DNA of 64,000 nt from Atrina japonica (Eukaryota > Mollusca > Bivalvia > Pterioida > Pinnidae), in the NCBI GenBank assembly GCA_030159075.1, contig BROG01000127.1:447001-511000 (forward strand), given 5' to 3'. Below are positions 28,901 through 40,900 of the stretch, piece by piece. Numbering within the stretch: position 1 is the first letter of the stretch; each line of letters opens with the position of its first letter. A program made the translations under genes and the position numbers. The notes below the pieces were generated by a model. It was not told the origin of the DNA and made no database searches. It saw only the letters and a program-made list of their open reading frames with translations.

Positions 28901-31900
28901 TTTTCCTTGCTGTAATTAAAATAAATAGTGTTGTATGTTGTGAAATGTATCTTAATTGTCTTGAGAATCCTATGGCAGCAGGTGATCAAACTTCCCCTTA
29001 AATTACAATCTTGAGAATCCTATGCCAGCAGGTGATCAAACTTCCCCTTAAATTACAATCTTGAGAATCCTATGGAAGCAGGTGATCAAACTACCCCTTA
29101 AATTACAATCTTGAGAATCCTATGGCAGCAGGTGATCAAACTTCCCCTTAAATTACAATCTTGAGATTCCTATGGCAGCAGGTGATCAAACTTCCCCTTA
29201 AATTACAATCTTGAGAATCCTATGGCAGCAGGTGATCAAACTACCCTTTAAATTACAATCTTGAGAATCCTATGGCAGCAGGTGATCAAACTTCCCCTTA
29301 AATTACAATCTTGAGAATCCTATGGCAGCAGGTCATCAAACTTCCCCTTAAAAATACAATCTTGAGAATCCTATGCCACTAGGTCATCAAACTTCCCCTT
29401 AAAATACATTCTTGAGAATCCTATGCCAGCAGGTTATCAAACTTCCCCTTTTGGTTGCCTCCCTCTTTCTTTAGTTTACTGATGCGGAATCTGCACCTTT
29501 CTGAAGACAGGAGGTATAAATGATTCACCTTGTTGGTGTATGAGTGCATGTTCTGTGCATTCATTTTTGCCAAAAAAATATTTTCCAGGCAAAAGTCAGA
29601 TATTTTGCAATAAATTCTGATAAAATTTCAAGAAAACTAGTAATTTGGTGATGAGTGGTCCCCTTTCAAAATGTTGTCATGTTGTTCCACCCTTCATCAA
29701 AGAAAAGTAATATTATGAGATCTTTAATACAGTATATGTTATCACTTTGAACTTGTTGCAGTTTTGACCAACTATACAAATTAGGCATAAATAATATTAA
29801 AATATGTAAAGAAAATCATGTTGTTATTTCAAATAATTTTATCAATAATATACAACAATTGGTAGTAATATTTTACCACTTCATAGAGGCTCTGCATATT
29901 ATTCTCAGGCATCAGTACCAGGGGTTCTTTGATGGAGGAAAAAATATTAGAAGCGCAGTTGAGGCAGATGATGGGGTATTCTCTGACACCCTTGATGTCC
30001 AGTCCAGTGTTTTCTTTGTTTATCTCTTTTATCATGGTCAGACTCCCTTCTTTCAAAATTCCATGTTTTATGTGTTCATTTTGTATTTCCTGTATATTTA
30101 TGGTACATGTAACATTTGTATTTCAGTATTGCGAACATATTGTTTTTCATTCCTTCATAATATATATACCAAGTCTCCTTAATGTTTCAGCAAATTCCGT
30201 CTTACTGCTGAAGCTGTTGACAGTTTACGGACAGTGGTCAAGAAAAGTCTCCACCAAAAGCAGAAAGATATCTTGTCTGTGATGTTTAGCGGTCCTGCTG
30301 AAGTTGTAACAGGGCTTCAAGTGGTTGATGAATCTTTATATGTCTCGTACCAAGGCCGAGTCATACATAGATTTGATATAAAGGTACTCTTAATTTGACT
30401 AATTTTTGCAGCTCTTATCTCATCCTACGGAAGGAGGCCTTTTGACTTTTAACTTATGACTTTTGTCAAAAGTTTTGACATTTGATTTCGTGAACAACTG
30501 ACAGTGTTGGTCGCTACTTTATGACCCTACAGTCTTTTCATTTCGTATAAAAAGAAAGGTCAAGTTTTTTTTTAATTGGCGACCATTCATTGTTTCACTT
30601 CGAAAGGACAAGATTTTGTTTTTCTTAATTGGCAACCAATTGTTGTATTGCCTATGGTATTTAGCAAACATTGGAAAAACACAAAAGTTCTGAGAAAGCT
30701 TTGTCTTGTGAGGTATACATTTCACAGTAAAAAAAAATACAGACAGAGAGAGACAGACAGACAGACAGACACAGATAGACAGAGAGGAAGAGATAGAGAA
30801 AGAGGTGAACACACATCCATATTATATATTTTTATTTAATATTTGTAAATCAAGGGCTTCAGGTTGACACTTAAAACTGATGTGCCGCATGGCACATAAA
30901 TTATTTCTCACTACTATGACATTGTGACAACAACAAAAATGAAACAAGAAAATACGAGCCGGCCTGGCTCAGTCGGTAGCGCGCTCGACTCTGGGTCGTG
31001 AGTTCGAGTCCCGCCGGCGACAGGTTGGTTTCCTGTCTTTCGGATGAGACAGTAAAAGCTGGAGGTCCCGTGTCACAGTAGGTGTCGGCACGTTAAAGAA
31101 CCCTCACTGCTCAATGGCCGTAAGTGCCGAGCATAGGCCAAAAATTTGAAGCCCTTCACCGGCATTTGGTGACGTCTCCATATGAGTGAAATATTCTTGA
31201 GTGGGACGTTAAACAACAATAAACAATAAACAAACAAACAAGAAAATACTAATAAACATTTGGTTGTTTTCTTTTAAATTGAATTTTATATGAATGTCAG
31301 ATGAGACGTGAGTGACAACTTCAGCGCGAATATATAAATATAGGTTAATATAAATAATCTCAGATACCAAAGATCTGCACATTTATTCTTAAATTATACT
31401 GTCAATGTCAGAAACTGTAAATTTGTGATATCGAAAGTAAATAATATTACATACATTTATTCTTGGCAAAATCCTGTCAGTAGGTAAAAATGTCAGAATT
31501 AATGACAGTCATTACAAAGCAGTCTGACTTTGACCAAACTTTGGCCAAAATGTTGCTGTCCAAAATATGTACATATTCAGTGGCCGGAAATTCTGAATAA
31601 GTTTTTACTGTTAACTATTTTCTGATTCACATAATTTAGCGGGGCAAAGTAACATTTTGATTATCATACAGATGATTCTACTCACTTTTTGGTGAAGACA
31701 AGCTTCACAGCAAAAGCGATTTATTCCCCACTGGATAATAGATCATTTTCGAGTTCTTACATAGTCTGTTTTTTGATCCAGATTATCCATACGCCGATTC
31801 AGCTGTTATGCTTAGCGATTTCCGGTATGTGTCTTTGCGTCGATCAAGAAATAAAATGCAGATATATCTGAAGGCCAGATTATTGTCACTAGTCCATTTA

Positions 31901-34900
31901 TGTCATAACCTTTATGAAGTTATCGTCTGAAATCTACACCAGGAAGGAAATATTGTGACATTTTGATTTATTGTATGAAATCAACCATTTTATTTCTTGA
32001 TCAACGCAAAGACACATACCGGAAATCGCTAAGCATAACAAAGTTGAAGCAGCGCAAGAAAAGTCCGGATCCAAAACCAGATAACATAAGAACTAGTAAA
32101 TGATCTATTGTAGGTATGGTGTGGGTAAGAACAATTACTCTTGCCTGCGTAATTTTACTGTCATTATGCTGCATTACCTGAAATTTAAACATGTCCAGGT
32201 CAAGAAAAGGTTCACAAGACTCCACCCTGCCAGGTAATGTGGATTTTACTATAACATATAGAGAAGATTGATAGGATTCTTTGTCACAGTTGCTTTTGAT
32301 GACGACATCTAGTTCTTAGCAGTTGGTAGCAACATAAATAATCGGAGAGTCACTGATATCTACATGAAGTCGCTATTATTAACTCATCAACACCTGAAAA
32401 ACAATGGACTCATTTGTAAACCAATGACTTAGACCAGTCCAAATGTGTCTTTGCTTGTGTGTTTAACGTATGTTCTGTGTTTGACTGTGGTATACATAGT
32501 AGTTTTCATTGCAGACAGGAAAACTGGAAAATCAGTACAATTCTAAAGTATACTCTCTCAGCTGTCTCCATATCTCGAAAGTTGACAACACACAAATACT
32601 ATATGGTGGCGGAACATCACACAGACTTGTATCATTTGACTGCTCAGTAAGTTCAAAATTTATATATTTGTGAAGTTTTTGGTCAATTTGCATGATTTCT
32701 TCATTACAATAAAACTTACTTTAGCGACCACCTGTGTATAGTGACCAGAAGGTCACAAATACCGTTTTTTACTGGTGTGCCCAATAGTACTATTTGTGTA
32801 CAAATCAACCTCTATATAAAGACCACCTCCCTATAAAGACCTGTTTTCTTGTTTCCTTAAGGAGGTGGTTATATACAAGTTTCACTGTATTTTAATTGAT
32901 TTTTCTTCATTCAGAAAAATTACAAACTAGATTTTGTTACCAGTAAGTAACTTTGTAGATCAGTATGAATCTGTGTGTTTGGGTGTGTAATATTTCTTTG
33001 TGTTTTAATTACCCAGAATCCTTAATTTTTGTTAAATATTTTCCTTTTGCATGTTCTGTCAGCAGATTTAAATCTTGGCAATTTTGTAAAGTTGTCAGCT
33101 GAAGATTTACATTATTGGATGTTTTGAAAATGTAGAAAATATCTAGTCAGAATCTTGTAACATCTTTCGGTTTTTATAACTCTGTTTAGTATTTTAAAAT
33201 CAGATTTGAAAATTTGGTTAAATATTTCAAATAATTGAATTTGTATGATAAAATGAACAGAAATACTCTTGGATGACTACAATAAGCATTAACATTTTGT
33301 CATCCTGTGAATTTTTTGACTTTGAAAGTGCATGCATTTAAAGCGACTCTATTAACTCAAATTTTGTGTGATAGCACACTGATTGAATAAAATAAATCTA
33401 GTGGTAAGATAATCAGCATCAAGTTAACAATATTGCCAAATCACTGTCACTGAAGTCTGCATCTAGAATCTCTTGTACTCCTGCAAATCAGTTGAGAATG
33501 CTTGTTTAAGACATACATCATACACTCAGTATCTCATTTGTCAGTATTATAACCTGTATTACATGAGTCATTCAATCAAATGCGCTCTAATAATCTGGAA
33601 GACCTAGTAATTCATAGGATCCTAGGTTTATAAAGTGGAACCTTGCTTTTTAGACCACCTGACTGACTGACTCAGAGTGGTATTATAACTGAGGTCATCT
33701 CTTAAGTAAGGGTCTGGACGTCTCCAGAATTCATTAAAAAAATTTTCAAATGACTGAATGGTAATGTCCTTATATGTGAGGTGATCTGCTAAGAGAAGTG
33801 GTCTGTAGGCAGTGTTTCACTGTATTACTTCGGAGATTCTGTGTATCACTGACATTGTAAAAAAGCTTGTCTTCATGTTTATTTTGTCATACTTGTAACT
33901 GTACTTTGTAGAGTGGAAAAGTGCTAAATGTGGAACATCTAGAAGGAAAAATCCAATGTCTGCATGAAAACTGGGGCAAACTGTACATAGGAACAGACTG
34001 TGGGACTGTCATTGTGAAGTCCTTAAAGGTCAGTAGGAGTGCTTGGTACGAGTGTAAATAGAAACTGCGAGTTGAAAAGAATTGTGTATTAAAGAATACA
34101 AAAGCTGACAACTGATTCTAATTTTAATATTACCAAAGTGGTTATATTTCACTTTGTTGTACTTATAAAAACTGAGGAGGTCTTTTATTAGCTGCCTTGG
34201 ACAAAATGTCTGGAGTGCTAATGTCATTCTCCCGGGATGTTGGTAGGGACATTTGTTGAATTTTTCTTTTATTTTGGTTTTATCTTTTTGAAATAAAGTA
34301 AAGATATAATATTTCACATGTGCAATCTTTATGATCAGCCCTTTCAGCTTGCACTGTTACCTTTGACCTCGTGACCTCAATAATGCTATTTAACCAACTT
34401 CTTAAAATCGGCCATAATTTTCATATTTGAGAAATGATTCTGTTATCGGTGAGCTATGTTGTATTCTGGCAAATTTTGTTTACGGTGTTAAGTATATATC
34501 AAATTTGACCATTTTCATTTCAGTAGGACAAGATTTTGTTTACAGTGTTAAAAGTATATATCAAATTTGACCATTTTCATTTCTGTAGGAGAAGATTTTG
34601 TTTACGGTGTTAAGTATATATCCTATTTGACCATTTTCATTTCAGTATGACAAGATTCTGGACACCTTTATGTGTGCTGACCGTCCGGTCAGCTGTATAA
34701 CATCTGGAAGTGAAGGAATGCGTAAAATCATAATTATTGCGGCGTATGACTCCATAATTTTTGTGTATGACGCTTCCACTGGATTACTTATCCGGATGTT
34801 AGAGGGACACACTAAGACATCCTTTTCTCTTCAGGTACATTTAGCGAATTCATTTGTTATCTCATATTAATTTTTGTATCTTTATGTTCATTATTTTGAA

Positions 34901-37900
34901 ATTGAGTAATTCTGATGTGATGCATGTTTTCGGTTTGAAAACTAGAAACAGAGCAGCATTTTGTAAAAGGTTGTAAATAAGAAAATTTTGTATGACAATT
35001 TTATGGTAAATTTTCTGATTACTGATTTAAAATGCTGCCCAAATTTGGTGTAGTGTAAAACAAACAATATATCATCTTACAATCAAGGCTAACAGTGTCA
35101 CACTCTAGTACCAAAAATACTGTACACCTCTCTAAAACTACTACACAATGTAGGCTACTGTATATCTGAAGATTTTCGACCCTTGGTTAATTTTGTCCTT
35201 TTACGACAGAAAACATATTCACCCCACCAATTGCCCTAAATCACTATGGATCGATAATTGTCAGGTATACAGTAAAAGTTTTAAAGTCTAATGCAATGAA
35301 ATATACACCTAACTAAAAAACCTTACAATATTACCACTTTTACAGTCTTTACATCACTTAAAAGACCTCGTGATATAGGCACTTTTACAGTCTTTACATT
35401 ACTTAAAAGACCCCATGATATAAGCACTTTTACAACATCACTTACATCACTTAAAAAACTTCACGATATAGGCATTTTTACAGTCTTAACATCACTAAAA
35501 AGACCTTATGATATAGGCACTTTTACAGTCTTAACATCACTTAAAAAACTTCATGATATAGGCACTTTTACAGTCTTAACATCACTTAAAAAACTTCATG
35601 ATATAGGCACTTTTACAGTCTTAACATCACTAAAACGACTTCATGATATAGGCACTTTTACAGTCTTAACATCACTTAAAAAACTTCATGATATAGGCAC
35701 TTTTACAGTCTTAACATCACTAAAACGACTTCATGATATAGGCACTTTTACAGTCTTTACATCACTTAAAAATCTTCATGATATAGGCACTTTTACAGTC
35801 TTTACATCACTTAAAAGACCTGGTGATATAGGCACTTTTACAGTCTTTACATCACTTTAAAGACTTCATGATATAGGCACTTTTACAGTCTTTACATGAC
35901 TTAAAAGACCTTATGATATAGGCACTTTTACAGTCTTTACATCACTTAAAAGACTTCGTGATATAGGCACTTTTACAGTCTTTACATCACTTAAAGACCT
36001 CCTGATATAGGCACTTTTACAGTCTTTACAACACTTAAAAGACCTGATATAGGCACTTTTACAGTCTTTACAACACCTAAAAGACCTCATGATATAGGCA
36101 CTTTTACCGTCTTTACATCACTTAAAAGACTTCATGATATAGGCACTTTTACAGTCTTTACATCACTTAAAGACCTGCTGATATAGGCACTTTTACAGTC
36201 TTTACAACACTTAAAAGACCTGATATAGGCACTTTTACAGTCTTTACAACACCTAGTCTTTAGGCACACCGTCTTTAAATCAGACTTCATGATATAGGCA
36301 CTTTTACAGTCTTTTCACAGTCTTATACATCACTTAAAAAAGACCTGATATAGACACTTTTACAGTCCTGATATAGGCACTTTTACAGTCTTTACAACAC
36401 TTAAAAGACCTCATGATATAGGCACTTTTACAGTCTTTACATCACTTAAAAGACCTCGTGATATAGGCACTTTTACAGTCTTTACCAACAATCAGTTAAT
36501 CCTGTCAGCTTGGTGGTCAAGTGAGGTTTTCAGATACCTGGACATTTTTGCTCCTGTTTAATTTCTGTTTTCACCCTTTAATGAGAGGGCAGGAATTAAT
36601 TGGAAGTGAAATGTACAAGGTAAATAATTGAAGCACAGGCATACTTGCCATCCATGAGACTGGGGAATAAGATGGGGTGAATATATATACTGTCGTTAAA
36701 AGGTGAAAACAACCAGGGACGAAAATGTCCAGGTATACAGTAACATTTTCACATTTACAAGGTCAATATACAGTATTTGACCCATCAAGCCCCCAGGGCA
36801 CTACAAAAATCAGGGGAAAGGTGTGGGCGCTTAATGGGACCAATTCTAAATAGTCAAACTGATGTAAAACAGTTATTTTTTTATAAGGCACAGAGATAAA
36901 GTTGTTATTACGGAGGACAACTATCGTCATTCTTCTGTCGCTGGGGTGCTACAAATACACTGTTACTTACAGTTTTTCAGGGGATTGGTGCTTATAGGGA
37001 CATGGGCGCTTAATGGGTCAAATATGGTAATCTATTTATAAAATATTTATAAAAGGGAGGTAATATGCTGTGTGATCTAGGACGATATAAGTATCACGTT
37101 TTATAACAAGGACGATGTATCATGTTTTATAACAGGATTTTTTTATAGCCAATTTTGGGCTATATTCCCAATCACAAATCAAATATTTTTTCCCCATTAT
37201 TTTTCCAAAAAATTCCCAATCAGGTGCATAATATCTTTTCATTATTTCTCATTTTTATATTGATATTTTCAATCATTATTTTTCTTGAAAGAAAAATTCC
37301 CAATTTTGAACCAAAATGCCCCCAAAATTCCCAATTCCAGCGCCATGAGTCACATTCCCAAAATGGTAAGAAAAAGCCCTGTATAACTTGGACGATATAT
37401 CATGTTTTATTTTCATGTCAATTTCCCTCTCATGTCTTTGATTGTTTGACCTCTCTCTGTTCAGCTGAGAGGTCAACATTCATTGACTGACTGACTGGGC
37501 TTGCCGTGCCGAGAGGGCTTGTACACAACCACTGAGGTTCCTGGTTACCTGTGGTGGGTGGCTGTAGCCTGTTACCTGGGAGGTGATACCTCAGTTGGGC
37601 GAAGACTAATAGTCAGTCAAACATTTGAAAAAGTAACAATACAGTATCATTATATATACAGTGAAACCCCGTATAATGACCACCTTGCTTGATAGGCCAC
37701 AACAATCCACAACAAGAAATCTTTTATCCATTTTGATTTTCCTAATAAATACTACTCAAATAATCACTGTAGAGACACCTGTCCATCCTGCTATTACAAA
37801 AGTTAGTTTAAGTCCAAATGTAATTAATCATTGTATTATCAATGTTCAGAGAGTCATACCCCATGTGTTGGCCTCAGTAGGCACCTCTCTATCCTGCTAT

Positions 37901-40900
37901 TACAAAAATTAGTTTAAGTCCAAATGTAGTTAGTCATTGTATTATCAATGTTCAGAGAGCTAATGTCATGCCCCAGGGGTCGACCTCAGTAGGCCAGGGA
38001 TATATCTTTTGAAGTACATGTATGAATAGTGGATCTTTATTATTTCACATATGCAATCATTATGATCAGTTCTTTGATATAGTACCATGACTTTTGACCT
38101 CATGACCTAGATAATATCTTTTGACCTACTTCTTAATCAAAATTTCAGTATCTGAGATACAATTGTGCCACTGGTGAGCTTTGTTTTCAGACACTATCTC
38201 GGCCAAATACCACTAGTAATACATGGATAATTAGGTCTTTTCATGATCCAGAGTTACCACCCCTTGTAGCAGGTATCGATTGTGATGTCATTTGTTTGTG
38301 CGTAAGATGAGAAAAGTCATATGTTTGTGTGAAAACAATGTTGTTTTCTGACGTAAAGACATTACGTCACAATCGATACCTGGTGACAAGGGAGATAACT
38401 CTGACTAACGAAAAGCCAGAATAGAATATGGTTGTGCAAGAAGATTTATTAGTTGCTTTGTATAGAGATAGAGGGGAAGCTCAAGTTGAATCCTTCCTTG
38501 GTGGGCTATTCATATGGCCCTGCATCTGTGGCCCATCCGTTGTCCATCGTCAGTCCGTCCATCCTGAACAATTCTTGTTACCACTATTTCTCAGAAAGAA
38601 CTGAAGGGATCTCCTTGAAATTTGACATGAAGGTTCCCCTTGAGGTCTAGTTGTGCATATTACATTTTCAGAGAGATCGGAATCCAACATGGCCAACAGC
38701 TGGCCATCTTGGATTTTGACCAAAGGAAGTTTGTTACTGCTATTTCTTAAAACATACTGAAGGGATCTACTGGAAATTTGACATGAAGGTTCCCCATGAG
38801 GTCAAGTTGTGCATATTACATTTTTAAAGAGATTGGAATCCAACATGGCTGACAGGCAGCCATCTTGGATTTTGACCAAAGGAAGTTTGTTGTGGCTATT
38901 TCTTAGAAAGGACTGAAGTAATCTACTGGAAATTCCCCTTGAGGTCTAGTTGCGCATATTACATTTTCAAAGAGATCAGAATCCAAAATAGCTGACAGGT
39001 GGCCATCTTGGATTTTGACCAAAGGAAGTTTTATACCGCTACTTCTCTGAATGGAATGAAGGAATTTGCCTGAAATTTGACGTGAAGGTTTCCCTTGAGG
39101 TCTAGTTGTGTATATTACATTTTTAGATAGATCGGATGAGGTCTAGTTGTGAATATTACATTTTCAGAGAGATCAGAATCCAATATGGCCGACAGGGGGC
39201 CATCTTTGATTTTGACCATAGGAAGTTTGTTATTGCTATTTCGCAAAAAGGACTGAAGGAATTTCCTTGAAATTGGACTTCAAGGTTCCCCGTGAGGTGT
39301 AGTTGTGCATATGACATTTTCAGATAGATTGGATTCCAACATGGCTGACAAGTGCCCACCTTGGATTTTGACAATGGAAGTATGTATTTCTTAAAATGTA
39401 CTGAAGGAATCTTTTCAAAATTGATTATGGAGGTTTCCCATGAAGGAATCTTTTCGAAATTGATTATGGAGGTTTCCCCTGAAGTCTAGATGTGCATATT
39501 ACATTTTCAGAGAGATCAAAATCCAAGATGGACACCTGTCGGCCATGTTGAATTCCATTCTCTCTTAAAATGTAATATGTTCAGTTCAAGTTCAGTTTTG
39601 CTATAATCTTGTGGAAAAAATATCTCACAGAATATGGATTTAAGTTCAAATTCAATGTTGAGACACAAAATAAGAGAAAAGAACAGTCTGTCATAGATCA
39701 GAAATAGAACATTCCATGGTGGGTGCCAAGATCCCTCTGGGAACTCTTGGTTTTTCATACACAGTAAATACTCTATAAGCTGCCACATTTTATCCTCCAT
39801 GAATTTTGATGTTACAACAAGTTTGGCAGTACAATGGATTGTCCAAGTGGTCACTCACTTGCCTAACGTATACCAGACAGTTTTAATGTTGGGAAGAAAA
39901 TTATAATTACTAATTTCAGAAAGTATTCTGACATATTTAAGTGAATCTAATTTCATCCTGAAATCCTCCTTCCCATACATAGAGAGTGAATAAATGCTAA
40001 TACTAGTGAAAACAGCTCTGTCTTGGCATGCATACATGTGTGTTATAAGATATTCCTAAATTGAAATTGGGGGCCCCTGCAGCCAAGTGGTTAGAGCAAC
40101 ACACTTTAAATCGTCTCTCACTTCTGGTCAGTGCAGGTTGGAGCCTCACTGGAACCTAAGCTGATTTTTGTAAGAAAATTCTCCAGTTTACTTACAGAAT
40201 GCCAGTGGGCTGTTCCCTGGTAACCAAGTTCTCTCCTCCACTGTTAAAAACTGGTCGCCACCATATATTAACTGAAAAATTGTTGAGTGTGGCGTAAAAC
40301 ACTATTCAAAATCAAATGAAATTAAATTGGAATTTGCGGCTGTGATGTAGAACAATATCAAAACAAATTCTACATTGGATAGAAAAAGCAAGTTTAGACA
40401 ATTTGTTGTGAAAAAAGCACAAATTTTTGGAGTTCTGAGAGTATTACAAAATATGGATTATAATAGTTACTTATACTTTACATAATTTTTGTGCAATTCT
40501 TTATTTTCAGATCAATTTTCATTTACGTGATTTATGCAACATGACTTAGTATGCCATGACATTCACAAATCATCGAAACATTGCCTCCCCCCCCAAAAAA
40601 CCCAAAACAAAACAAAACAAAAAGAAACCAAAGAAAAGGCAGTAAAATAATTTTTGTTGTATAATTAATGATTGATAACCGAGATCTGTATAATGTTATT
40701 CCTGATAGTAACCGAGATCTATATGATATGATTTGTGATAAAAATCTAAATTTTGTTTTGTTAGACTCATGATAACTTCTAACAATGTGTAAAGATCTAT
40801 TAATGATAATTAACAACAATTTTGTTTACTATGATTTATGATAATTAAGATCGATAATATGAAAATCACAAAATGTTGTATAAGGACCCATCCATACTCT

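Noticed and set aside
28957..29455. CRISPR-like array
   Set aside because: The units are contiguous tandem copies without unique spacers, and the host is a eukaryote.
30956..31030. Functional tRNA gene
   Set aside because: A and B boxes are present, but the sequence continues into a SINE body and tail with flanking target duplications.
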